This document shows, one piece after another, positions 1-11,902 of a stretch of 64,000 bases of DNA (positions are counted from its first letter, which is position 1; each line of letters opens with the position of its first letter). The DNA is from Callipepla californica brunnescens. Its lineage: Eukaryota > Chordata > Aves > Galliformes > Odontophoridae. The DNA is taken from NCBI GenBank assembly GCA_023055505.1, contig JALIRH010000095.1, positions 1,240,001-1,304,000 of the forward strand. Reading direction: 5' to 3'. The notes beneath the pieces are model-generated. The model saw only the letters and a list, made by a program, of their open reading frames with translations. It ran no database searches and was not told the origin of the DNA. Both the position numbers and the translations under genes were made by a program.

Positions 1-1174
1 ACCTAAACCTAAACCTAAACCTACTGCTAACACCACAAGTCAGCCTACTTTTCTCCCTAAATCTAATCATAAATCTCAAAAAATCTTTGTCCCTAACCCT
101 AATCATAAATCCAGTCCAAACTCTGAAACTTTCCCAAAACCTATGCCTATTCCTAACACTTACTCTTACCCTAAGTCTATCCCTAACACTAACCCTTCTC
201 CCAGACACAACCCTAAAGCCAACACTAATCCTAACCTAATCTTTATCCTAATCCTAAACCTAATCCTAACTCTTACCCTAATTCTAACTCTACCCTAACC
301 CTAACTCTGACCCTCAAGCCAAACCCACATTTAAGCACAACCCTAATCCCGACACCTAGCATCAGATTACCACAACCCTAACGGAACCTTAACCCTAACA
401 CTAATGCTATGACTATCCCAAACCCTAACCCAAGTACTAGACCAAACCATACCCCTATCCCTCACTCTAAAACTAACAACCCTAACTAAACTCTAACCGT
501 AACCCTCTCCCTAATACTAACACTAATCATCTTTTAAACACCAATGTTATTCCTATTCCTAAACCTTACCCAATCTCCAAATGAAATCCAAGGCCGGTGC
601 CTTCTCACACCCTAACGATCAAACCAAACCTACATCTAAACCTAACCCTAAATCCAATCTTTACCCTAAACCATACACTTGCCCTGGCCTTAACACTAAC
701 CCTTTCCCTATACCTAACCCTAACCCTAACCTTAACACTAATTTGAGGCCTATCCCTAGTAGGAACCCAAAACCTAATTGGAATCTGAATCCTGTTCTTA
801 ACCTTAACCCTAACACGACTTAACTCTACTCTGACCCTAAAAGTCAAATTAACCCTACTCCTTACCCTAAACCTCAATCTAAACCTAAACCTAACCCTAA
901 ACCTAAACTTCACAAGAACACTCAACCTAATCCTAGCACTAACCTAAACTAAAACTAAAACAACTTTTTTGCTAACCCTAATCCTAAATCTAACCCTAAC
1001 CCCAAAACTCCCCCAAACCTGACCCTAAACCTAATCCACTCCAAAATCCTTACCCTAACCCTAACCCCAAACACCCTAATACTAGAACTAAAGCAATCCT
1101 TCACCCTAACCCTAAAACTAACAATTTAACTTTGACCCTAAAACTCAAATTCACCCTACATACACTTGATGCTA

Positions 1175-1180
1175 CCTAGG
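1175..1180. other. C-strand to G-strand telomere-repeat switch, unit 1
   Basis: Left of this point the plus strand reads CCCTAA-like; right of it TTAGGG-like. The centre is the palindrome ACCTAGGT. The same switch recurs near 5971, 10,815 and 15,594. This polarity (C then G) is the opposite of an end-to-end chromosome fusion, which would read G then C. Confidence 0.85.
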
Positions 1181-1975
1181 TTAGGGTCAGGCTCAATCTG
1201 GGTTTTGTGTTGGGGTCAAAGGGATAGGGTTAGGGTAGAGTTCGAGTTAGGATGAAGGTAATGCTTACAGATATGTTTAGAGAATGGAACAGGGTTAGGG
1301 TTAAGGTTAGGGTAAGGTTGAAGGTTAGGCTCAGGGACAGATTTAGGGTTAGAGTTTGGGTTCCTTTTAGGTTTAGGGATAGGGTTAGGGTACGGTTAGG
1401 TATTGTACAACGCTAAGTGTTAGCTTCTGGGTAAGGGATAGGGTTAGGGTAAGGGTTAGATTCAGGGTTAGGGTTAGCATTAGCATCAGGGTTAGGGTTA
1501 TGGTAAGAGTTAGGATAGGGAATGGGATACAGTTAGGGTAAGGGTTAGGAATAGGGTTAGGGTTACATTAAGGTTAGGGTTAGTGTTTGGATCAGGGGTA
1601 GGGTTAGGAATAAAGTTAGAGTAAGGGCTAGGATTAGGGTTAGGGTTAGGGTAGGGATACGGTTAGGGTAGAGTTAAGGTTAGGGTAGGGTTAGGGTTAG
1701 GGTAGGGGTTAGGGATAGGGTTAGGGTTAGGGTTAGGGTTAGGTTAGGGTTTGGGTTATGGTAAGAGTTAGGATAGGGATTGTGATACGGTTAGGGTAAG
1801 GGTTAGGAATAGGGATAGGGTTTGATTAGGGTAAGGGTTATTGTTTGGATTAGGGGTAGGGTTACGAATAAAGTTAGAGTTAGGGCTAGGATTAGGGTTA
1901 GGGTTCGGGATTGGATTAGTGTTAGGGTAAGGAATAAAGTTAGAGTTAGTGTTAGGATTAGGGTTAGGGTAAAGT

Positions 1976-2039
1976 AGGGTTAGGGTTAGGGTTAGGGTTA
2001 GGGTTAGGGTTAGGGTTAGGGTTAGGGTTAGGGTTAGGG
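1976..2039 (+). repeat. perfect (TTAGGG)n run, unit 1
   Basis: About ten uninterrupted TTAGGG hexamers lie within the degenerate G-strand half. A second perfect run of about eleven hexamers lies at 2212-2276. Perfect runs like these account for most of the length difference between units. Confidence 0.9.
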
Positions 2040-4291
2040 CTAGGGTTTCGGTTAGGCTAGGGTTAGGGTAAGGGTTAGGGTTAGGATAAGAATTAGGATA
2101 GGGATTGTGATACAGTTAAGGTAAGGGTTAGGAATTAGGGTTAGGGTTAGGGTTAGGGTTAGGATTAGGGTTAGGGTTAGGGTTAGGTTTAGGGTTAGGG
2201 TTAAGGTTAGAGTTAGGGTTAGGGTTAGGGTTAGGGTTAGGGTTAGGGTTAGGGTTAGGGTTAGGGTTAGGGTTAGGTAAGGGTTAGGGTTAGGGTAAGA
2301 ATTAGGATAGGGATTGTGATACAGTTAAGGTAAGGGTTAGGAATTAGGGTTAGGGTTAGGGTTAGGTTTAGGTTTAGGTTTAGGGTTAGGGTTAGGGTTA
2401 GGGTTAGGGTTAATGTAGTTTAGGGCTAGGGTTAGGGTTAGGGTTAGGACAGGGTTAATGTAGGGTTAGGGTTAGTGCTAGGAATCAATTTGGAGGAAGG
2501 AAAAGGTATAGGAATTGGTTCATTGTTAGCGTTAGTCTTCAGGGTTAGGGTTCGGATTTAGCACTATGTTTCAGGTTCCTTTTAGGTTTAGTGATAAGGA
2601 TTAGGGGTACGTTTAGGTATTGTACAATGCTAAGTGTTAGCTTCTGGGTGGGGGTTGGGGTTAGATTAAGGGTGAGGGTTAGGGTTAGGACTAGATTTAG
2701 GATTAGGTTTAGGAATAGGTTTTCTTTGATTGTTAGGGTGAGAGAAAGGTTAGGCCTTGGGTTTGTTTTTGGAATAGTTTTGGGTTTCAGAATAGGAATT
2801 GGGTGAGTATTTGGAATCTGATTGCTTTAGTATTAGTGTTAGGGTGGGGGTTAGAAGTTAGGTGAGCGTTGTGGTAATCTAATGCTTTGTGTTAGGCTTA
2901 GGGTTGGGCTTTTACTTGAGGTTGGTGTTAGGGTCAGCTTTAGTTTGAAGGTAGATTTAGAGTTTAAATTGTGGTCATGCTTGGGATTAGTTTTAGAGTT
3001 AGGGTAAGATTTAGGTTTCCTTTCAGTGTTAGGCTGTGAGAATTGTAGGCTTTGTGTTTTTGGGTTTGTGTTGGGTTTAGGAATTGGAATAGTGTTTGGG
3101 ATAGTATTAGCGTTAAGGCTGGGGTTAGAGTTAGGTGATGGCTGTGGTAATCTAATGCTTTGTGTTAGGTTTAGGGTTGGGCTTCCATCTGGGGTTGGTT
3201 TTAAGGTCCCATTTAGATTTCAGGAAGAATTGGAGTTCAATTGAGGTAACGGTTAGGATTAGATTTAGGGTTCTGATAAGGGTTAGGTTAGGGTTAGGGT
3301 TTGGTTCCAAGTTGTTTTTAGGGTTAGGGTTAACGTTAGGTTTCAGGATAGGGTTAGGAATATAGCTAGGTGTTTGTTAGGTAAGGTTTAGTCCTGGGGT
3401 TTCAGTTCGGGTTAGGTGAAGCGTTAGTTTTACAGTTAGAAGACATGTTAGGGTTAGGGTTAGGTTTTGGTGTAGATTTAGGTTTAGGGTAAGGGTTAGG
3501 GATGTAGATGAAGGTTTAGTGGAAGGGGTAGGGTTCTCTTTAGTTTTAGGACCAGGGAAGGGTCCTAAAAGGGCCTTGGCTAAGGGTGAGTTTTAGTATT
3601 TGATTTAGCGTTGCGTTCAGATCTAGGTTAGTTTGAGTGTCAGGCTGAGAGAAGGGGTAGGCCTTGGGTTTGGTTCTGGCTTAGTGTTAGGTTTAGGAAT
3701 AGGAATAGTTTTGGTGTTTGGATTGGGTTTGGGGTTAGTAGTAGGGATTGGATTGGGGTTAGTGTTAGGTGAGATCTGCGGTAATCTGATGCTTTCTTTG
3801 AGGCTTGAGGTTTGAGCTTAAACGTGGTGTTGGTTTTAGGGTAGGATTTAGGGCTAGGGTTTGGTTGAGGGTAGCATTAGGTTTAGGTTTAGGGGAAGGG
3901 TTTTGGTTAGGGTAGAGGTTAGAATTCTGGTTTGGGTTAGGAATAGGGTTCTGGACAAGGTAAGGATTTAGTCCTAGGTTTCCAGTTAGGGTAAGGTGAA
4001 GTGCTGGTGTTCTAGTTAGGAGAAGAGTTAGGTTGAGGTTTCGGGTTAGGTTTTTTTGTCGATTTAGGTTTTAGGTAAGGGGTAGATTTTAGACAACATG
4101 AGCTTTCTGGTCAGAGTAGGGTTAGGCCTTAGAATATGGATAAGATTAGGATAAATGTAGGGTTAGTTTCGGGTTTAGGTTAGTTTGAGTGTTAGGCTGA
4201 GAGAAGGGGAGGGCCTTGGGTTTGGGTTTGGTTTAGGGTTAAGATAAGGTTTAGGAATAGGAGTAGGTTTGGGGTTTGGATTGGGTTTGGA

Positions 4292-4484
4292 CTTGATAGT
4301 GACTCCCCACTGAACCATAACATCAGGGCCCCATAAATATCATCGGAATTGGCAACACAAACGGTTTGATAGTAGCTACCCGATCTTCAGGTCCTCTGAT
4401 TGGAATGAACTCAGCACTTTGCTGGCTGTTCCTTGCACCTCCCACCCCAGCTAATGTATGGGATGATTTGTATGATGTAACCCA
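4292..4484. repeat. 193-bp non-telomeric spacer, copy 1
   Basis: The segment is not telomere-like. It begins near CTTGATAGTGACTCCCC and ends near GATGTAACCC, and sits exactly where G-strand telomere-like DNA flips to C-strand. It contains a 5-residue palindrome-like GGGGCCCC variant (AGGGCCCC, about 4327) and no recognisable gene. An open frame crosses it on the minus strand but matches no family I know. The flanks are inverted copies: the GAGAGAAGGGG...GGCCTTGGGTTTGG block near 4200 and its reverse complement near 4490-4520. Confidence 0.85.
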
Positions 4485-7004
4485 AAACCAAACCCCAGGC
4501 CTACCCCTTCTCTCACCCTGACACTCGAACCAAACCTCCGCCTAAACCTAACCCTAATATCTAAGCCTAAGCCTAACCCTTCCAATTGCCCTAGCCCTAA
4601 CACTAACCCTTTTCCTATACCTAACCCTGACCTCAACCCTGATCCTAACCTTTCCCTAACCCTAACACCAACCCGTAACATCATTTGAATCCTAATCCTA
4701 TTCCAAACCTTAACCCTATCCCAAGGCCTAACCCTACTCTGACCTTTACACTCCAACTAACCCAACCTCGATCAAGAAATACAAATGGAATCCTAAACCT
4801 AAACCTAAACCTAAACCTACTGCTAACACCACAAGTCAGCCTACTTTTCTCCCTAAATCTAATCATAAATCTCAAAAAATCTTTGTCCCTAACCCTAATC
4901 ATAAATCCAGTCCAAACTCTGAAACTTTCCCAAAACCTATGCCTATTCCTAACACTTACTCTTACCCTAAGTCTATCCCTAACACTAACCCTTCTCCCAG
5001 ACACAACCCTAAAGCCAACACTAATCCTAACCTAATCTTTATCCTAATCCTAAACCTAATCCTAACTCTTACCCTAATTCTAACTCTACCCTAACCCTAA
5101 CTCTGACCCTCAAGCCAAACCCACATTTAAGCACAACCCTAATCCCGACACCTAGCATCAGATTACCACAACCCTAACGGAACCTTAACCCTAACACTAA
5201 TGCTATGACTATCCCAAACCCTAACCCAAGTACTAGACCAAACCATACCCCTATCCCTCACTCTAAAACTAACAACCCTAACTAAACTCTAACCGTAACC
5301 CTCTCCCTAATACTAACACTAATCATCTTTTAAACACCAATGTTATTCCTATTCCTAAACCTTACCCAATCTCCAAATGAAATCCAAGGCCGGTGCCTTC
5401 TCACACCCTAACGATCAAACCAAACCTACATCTAAACCTAACCCTAAATCCAATCTTTACCCTAAACCATACACTTGCCCTGGCCTTAACACTAACCCTT
5501 TCCCTATACCTAACCCTAACCCTAACCTTAACACTAATTTGAGGCCTATCCCTAGTAGGAACCCAAAACCTAATTGGAATCTGAATCCTGTTCTTAACCT
5601 TAACCCTAACACGACTTAACTCTACTCTGACCCTAAAAGTCAAATTAACCCTACTCCTTACCCTAAACCTCAATCTAAACCTAAACCTAACCCTAAACCT
5701 AAACTTCACAAGAACACTCAACCTAATCCTAGCACTAACCTAAACTAAAACTAAAACAACTTTTTTGCTAACCCTAATCCTAAATCTAACCCTAACCCCA
5801 AAACTCCCCCAAACCTGACCCTAAACCTAATCCACTCCAAAATCCTTACCCTAACCCTAACCCCAAACACCCTAATACTAGAACTAAAGCAATCCTTCAC
5901 CCTAACCCTAAAACTAACAATTTAACTTTGACCCTAAAACTCAAATTCACCCTACATACACTTTATGCTACCTAGGTTAGGGTCAGGCTCAATCTGGGTT
6001 TTGTGTTGGGGTCAAAGGGATAGGGTTAGGGTAGAGTTCGAGTTAGGATGAAGGTAATGCTTACAGATATGTTTAGAGAATGGAACAGGGTTAGGGTTAA
6101 GGTTAGGGTAAGGTTGAAGGTTAGGCTCAGGGACAGATTTAGGGTTAGAGTTTGGGTTCCTTTTAGGTTTAGGGATAGGGTTAGGGTACGGTTAGGTATT
6201 GTACAACGCTAAGTGTTAGCTTCTGGGTAAGGGATAGGGTTAGGGTAAGGGTTAGATTCAGGGTTAGGGTTAGCATTAGCATCAGGGTTAGGGTTATGGT
6301 AAGAGTTAGGATAGGGAATGGGATACAGTTAGGGTAAGGGTTAGGAATAGGGTTAGGGTTACATTAAGGTTAGGGTTAGTGTTTGGATCAGGGGTAGGGT
6401 TAGGAATAAAGTTAGAGTAAGGGCTAGGATTAGGGTTAGGGTTAGGGTAGGGATACGGTTAGGGTAGAGTTAAGGTTAGGGTAGGGTTAGGGTTAGGGTA
6501 GGGGTTAGGGATAGGGTTAGGGTTAGGGTTAGGGTTAGGTTAGGGTTTGGGTTATGGTAAGAGTTAGGATAGGGATTGTGATACGGTTAGGGTAAGGGTT
6601 AGGAATAGGGATAGGGTTTGATTAGGGTAAGGGTTATTGTTTGGATTAGGGGTAGGGTTACGAATAAAGTTAGAGTTAGGGCTAGGATTAGGGTTAGGGT
6701 TCGGGATTGGATTAGTGTTAGGGTAAGGAATAAAGTTAGAGTTAGTGTTAGGATTAGGGTTAGGGTAAAGTAGGGTTAGGGTTAGGGTTAGGGTTAGGGT
6801 TAGGGTTAGGGTTAGGGTTAGGGTTAGGGTAGGGTTAGGGTTAGGGTTTGGGTTAGGCTAGGGTTAGGGTAAGGGTTAGGGTTAGGGTTAGGGTTAGGGT
6901 TAGGGTTAGGGTTAGTGTTAGGGTAGGGTTATGGTTAGGGTTAGGGTTAGGGTTAGGGTTAGGGTAGGGTTAGGGTTAGGGTTAGGGTTAAGGTTAAATT
7001 TATT

Positions 7005-7112
7005 GTTAGGGTTAGGGTTAGGGTTAGGGTTAGGGTTAGGGTTAGGGTTAGGGTTAGGGTTAGGGTTAGGGTTAGGGTTAGGGTTAGGGTTAGGGTTAGG
7101 GTTAGGGTTAGG
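7005..7112 (+). repeat. perfect (TTAGGG)n run, unit 2
   Basis: Eighteen uninterrupted TTAGGG hexamers make this the longest pure telomere tract in the window. Another pure run lies at about 6772-6829. Translation gives a Gly-Leu repeat that is not a protein. Confidence 0.92.
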
Positions 7113-9134
7113 TAAGGGTTAGGGTTAGGGTAAGAATTAGGATAGGGATTGTGATACAGTTAAGGTAAGGATTAGGAATTAGGGTTAGGGTTAGGGTTAG
7201 GTTTAGGTTTAGGTTTAGGGTTAGGGTTAGGGTTAGGGTTAGGGTTAGGGTTAATGTAGTTTAGGGCTAGGGTTAGGGTTCGGGTTAGAGTTAGGGTTAG
7301 GGTTAGGGTTAGGGTTAGTGCTAGGAATCAATTTGGAGGAAGGAAAAGGTATAGGAATTGGTTCATTGTTAGCGTTAGTCTTCAGGGTTAGGGTTCGGAT
7401 TTAGCACTATGTTTCAGGTTCCTTTTAGGTTTAGTGATAAGGATTAGGGGTACGTTTAGGTATTGTACAATGCTAAGTGTTAGCTTCTGGGTGGGGGTTG
7501 GGGTTAGATTAAGGGTGAGGGTTAGGGTTAGGACTAGATTTAGGATTAGGTTTAGGAATAGGTTTTCTTTGATTGTTAGGGTGAGAGAAAGGTTAGGCCT
7601 TGGGTTTGTTTTTGGAATAGTTTTGGGTTTCAGAATAGGAATTGGGTGAGTATTTGGAATCTGATTGCTTTAGTATTAGTGTTAGGGTGGGGGTTAGAAG
7701 TTAGGTGAGCGTTGTGGTAATCTAATGCTTTGTGTTAGGCTTAGGGTTGGGCTTTTACTTGAGGTTGGTGTTAGGGTCAGCTTTAGTTTGAAGGTAGATT
7801 TAGAGTTTAAATTGTGGTCATGCTTGGGATTAGTTTTAGAGTTAGGGTAAGATTTAGGTTTCCTTTCAGTGTTAGGCTGTGAGAATTGTAGGCTTTGTGT
7901 TTTTGGGTTTGTGTTGGGTTTAGGAATTGGAATAGTGTTTGGGATAGTATTAGCGTTAAGGCTGGGGTTAGAGTTAGGTGATGGCTGTGGTAATCTAATG
8001 CTTTGTGTTAGGTTTAGGGTTGGGCTTCCATCTGGGGTTGGTTTTAAGGTCCCATTTAGATTTCAGGAAGAATTGGAGTTCAATTGAGGTAACGGTTAGG
8101 ATTAGATTTAGGGTTCTGATAAGGGTTAGGTTAGGGTTAGGGTTTGGTTCCAAGTTGTTTTTAGGGTTAGGGTTAACGTTAGGTTTCAGGATAGGGTTAG
8201 GAATATAGCTAGGTGTTTGTTAGGTAAGGTTTAGTCCTGGGGTTTCAGTTCGGGTTAGGTGAAGCGTTAGTTTTACAGTTAGAAGACATGTTAGGGTTAG
8301 GGTTAGGTTTTGGTGTAGATTTAGGTTTAGGGTAAGGGTTAGGGATGTAGATGAAGGTTTAGTGGAAGGGGTAGGGTTCTCTTTAGTTTTAGGACCAGGG
8401 AAGGGTCCTAAAAGGGCCTTGGCTAAGGGTGAGTTTTAGTATTTGATTTAGCGTTGCGTTCAGATCTAGGTTAGTTTGAGTGTCAGGCTGAGAGAAGGGG
8501 TAGGCCTTGGGTTTGGTTCTGGCTTAGTGTTAGGTTTAGGAATAGGAATAGTTTTGGTGTTTGGATTGGGTTTGGGGTTAGTAGTAGGGATTGGATTGGG
8601 GTTAGTGTTAGGTGAGATCTGCGGTAATCTGATGCTTTCTTTGAGGCTTGAGGTTTGAGCTTAAACGTGGTGTTGGTTTTAGGGTAGGATTTAGGGCTAG
8701 GGTTTGGTTGAGGGTAGCATTAGGTTTAGGTTTAGGGGAAGGGTTTTGGTTAGGGTAGAGGTTAGAATTCTGGTTTGGGTTAGGAATAGGGTTCTGGACA
8801 AGGTAAGGATTTAGTCCTAGGTTTCCAGTTAGGGTAAGGTGAAGTGCTGGTGTTCTAGTTAGGAGAAGAGTTAGGTTGAGGTTTCGGGTTAGGTTTTTTT
8901 GTCGATTTAGGTTTTAGGTAAGGGGTAGATTTTAGACAACATGAGCTTTCTGGTCAGAGTAGGGTTAGGCCTTAGAATATGGATAAGATTAGGATAAATG
9001 TAGGGTTAGTTTCGGGTTTAGGTTAGTTTGAGTGTTAGGCTGAGAGAAGGGGAGGGCCTTGGGTTTGGGTTTGGTTTAGGGTTAAGATAAGGTTTAGGAA
9101 TAGGAGTAGGTTTGGGGTTTGGATTGGGTTTGGA

Positions 9135-9327
9135 CTTGATAGTGACTCCCCACTGAACCATAACATCAGGGCCCCATAAATATCATCGGAATTGGCAACA
9201 CAAACGGTTTGATAGTAGCTACCCGATCTTCAGGTCCTCTGATTGGAATGAACTCAGCACTTTGCTGGCTGTTCCTTGCACCTCCCACCCCAGCTAATGT
9301 ATGGGATGATTTGTATGATGTAACCCA
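9135..9327. repeat. 193-bp non-telomeric spacer, copy 2
   Basis: Same sequence as the spacer at 4292-4484, displaced by 4843 bp, with the same inverted telomere-like arms on each side. No difference from copy 1 was seen on reading. Confidence 0.85.
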
Positions 9328-11831
9328 AAACCAAACCCCAGGCCTACCCCTTCTCTCACCCTGACACTCGAACCAAACCTCCGCCTAAACCTAACCCTAA
9401 TATCTAAGCCTAAGCCTAACCCTTCCAATTGCCCTAGCCCTAACACTAACCCTTTTCCTATACCTAACCCTGACCTCAACCCTGATCCTAACCTTTCCCT
9501 AACCCTAACACCAACCCGTAACATCATTTGAATCCTAATCCTATTCCAAACCTTAACCCTATCCCAAGGCCTAACCCTACTCTGACCTTTACACTCCAAC
9601 TAACCCAACCTCGATCAATAAATACAAATGGAATCCTAAACCTAAACCTAAACCTAAACCTACTGCTAACACCACAAGTCAGCCTACTTTTCTCCCTAAA
9701 TCTAATCATAAATCTCAAAAAATCTTTGTCCCTAACCCTAATCATAAATCCAGTCCAAACTCTGAAACTTTCCCAAAACCTATGCCTATTCCTAACACTT
9801 ACTCTTACCCTAAGTCTATCCCTAACACTAACCCTTCTCCCAGACACAACCCTAAAGCCAACACTAATCCTAACCTAATCTTTATCCTAATCCTAAACCT
9901 AATCCTAACTCTTACCCTAATTCTAACTCTACCCTAACCCTAACTCTGACCCTCAAACCAAACCCACATTTAAGCACAACCCTAATCCCGACACCTAGCA
10001 TCAGATTACCACAACCCTAACGGAACCCTAACCCTAACACTAATGCTATGACTATCCCAAACCCTAACCCAAGTACTAGACCAAACCATACCCCTATCCC
10101 TCACTCTAAAACTAACAACCCTAACTAAACTCTAACCGTAACCCTATCCCTAATACTAACACTAATCATCTTTTAAACACCAATGTTATTCCTATTCCTA
10201 AACCTTACCCAATCTCCAAATGAAATCCAAGGCCGGTGCCTTCTCACACCCTAACGATCAAACCAAACCTACATCTAAACCTAACCCTAAATCCAATCTT
10301 TACCCTAAACCATACACTTGCCCTGGCCTTAACACTAACCCTTTCCCTATACCTAACCCTAACCCTAACCTTAACACTAATTTGAGGCCTATCCCTAGTA
10401 GGAACCCAAAACCTAATTGGAATCTGAATCCTGTTCTTAACCTTAACCCTAACACGACTTAACTCTACTCTGACCCTAAAAGTCAAATGAACCCTACTCC
10501 TTACCCTAAACCTCAATCTAAACCTAAACCTAACCCTAAACCTAAACTTCACAAGAACACTCAACCTAATCCTAGCACTAACCTAAACTAAAACTAAAAC
10601 AACTTTTTTGCTAACCCTAATCCTAAATCTAACCCTAACCCCAAAACTCCCCCAAACCTGACCCTAAACCTAATCCACTCCAAAATCCTTACCCTAACCC
10701 TAACCCCAAACACCCTAATACTAGAACTAAAGCAATCCTTCACCCTAACCCTAAAACTAACAATTTAACTTTGACCCTAAAACTCAAATTCACCCTACAT
10801 ACACTTGATGCTACCTAGGTTAGGGTCAGGCTCAATCTGGGTTTTGTGTTGGGGTCAAAGGGATAGGGTTAGGGTAGAGTTCGAGTTAGGATGAAGGTAA
10901 TGCTTACAGATATGTTTAGAGAATGGAACAGGGTTAGGGTTAAGGTTAGGGTAAGGTTGAAGGTTAGGCTCAGGGACAGATTTAGGGTTAGAGTTTGGGT
11001 TCCTTTTAGGTTTAGGGATAGGGTTAGGGTACGGTTAGGTATTGTACAACGCTAAGTGTTAGCTTCTGGGTAAGGGATAGGGTTAGGGTAAGGGTTAGAT
11101 TCAGGGTTAGGGTTAGCATTAGCATCAGGGTTAGGGTTATGGTAAGAGTTAGGATAGGGAATGGGATACAGTTAGGGTAAGGGTTAGGAATAGGGTTAGG
11201 GTTACATTAAGGTTAGGGTTAGTGTTTGGATCAGGGGTAGGGTTAGGAATAAAGTTAGAGTAAGGGCTAGGATTAGGGTTAGGGTTAGGGTAGGGATACG
11301 GTTAGGGTAGAGTTAAGGTTAGGGTAGGGTTAGGGTTAGGGTAGGGGTTAGGGATAGGGTTAGGGTTAGGGTTAGGGTTAGGTTAGGGTTTGGGTTATGG
11401 TAAGAGTTAGGATAGGGATTGTGATACGGTTAGGGTAAGGGTTAGGAATAGGGATAGGGTTTGATTAGGGTAAGGGTTATTGTTTGGATTAGGGGTAGGG
11501 TTACGAATAAAGTTAGAGTTAGGGCTAGGATAAGGGTTAGGGTTCGGGATAGGATTAGTGTTAGGGTAAGGAATAAAGTTAGAGTTAGTGTTAGGATTAG
11601 GGTTAGGGTAAAGTAGGGTTAGGGTTAGGGTTAGGGTTAGGGTTAGGGTTAGGGTTAGGGTTAGGGTTAGGGTTAGGGTTTGGGTTAGGCTAGGGTTAGG
11701 GTAAGGGTTAGGGTTAGGGTTAGGGTTAGGGTTAGTGTTAGGGTAGGGTTATGGTTAGGGTTAGGGTTAGGGTTAGGGTTAGGGTTAGGGTAGGGTTAGG
11801 GTTAGGGTTAGGGTTAAGGTTAAATTTATTG

Positions 11832-11902
11832 TTAGGGTTAGGGTTAGGGTTAGGGTTAGGGTTAGGGTTAGGGTTAGGGTTAGGGTTAGGGTTAGGGTTA
11901 GG
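11832..11902 (+). repeat. perfect (TTAGGG)n run, unit 3
   Basis: About twelve perfect hexamers follow the AAATTTATTG variant block. A second run is at about 11,615-11,680. Confidence 0.9.

Larger units (their letters stand above)
1..4796. repeat. 4.8-kb telomere-derived macrosatellite, unit 1
   Basis: This is the first of three complete tandem units. The anchor CTACTGCTAACACC lies at 21, 4817, 9660 and 14,438, giving unit lengths of 4796, 4843 and 4778 bp. The unit has four parts: CCCTAA-like DNA (1-1170), a CCTAGG switch (1175-1180), TTAGGG-like DNA (1181-4291), a non-telomeric spacer (4292-4484), and CCCTAA-like DNA again (4485-4796). Outside the perfect TTAGGG runs, the units differ only at scattered single bases, so amplification or homogenisation looks recent. 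The open frames inside are by-products of hexamer periodicity. Confidence 0.95.
4797..9639. repeat. 4.8-kb telomere-derived macrosatellite, unit 2
   Basis: This is the second complete unit, 4843 bp, with the same order of parts as unit 1. It differs from unit 1 mainly at 6830-7120. There it carries a longer perfect TTAGGG stretch and a short variant block (AAGGTTAAATTTATTG near 6990) that unit 3 shares and units 1 and 4 lack. A single-site difference is TTTATGCT in place of TTGATGCT just before the CCTAGG switch near 5963. Confidence 0.95.

Noticed and set aside
1..4796. A true chromosome end at the left edge of the window
   Set aside because: The hexamers are degenerate, the polarity switches several times, and pure TTAGGG runs are internal and short.
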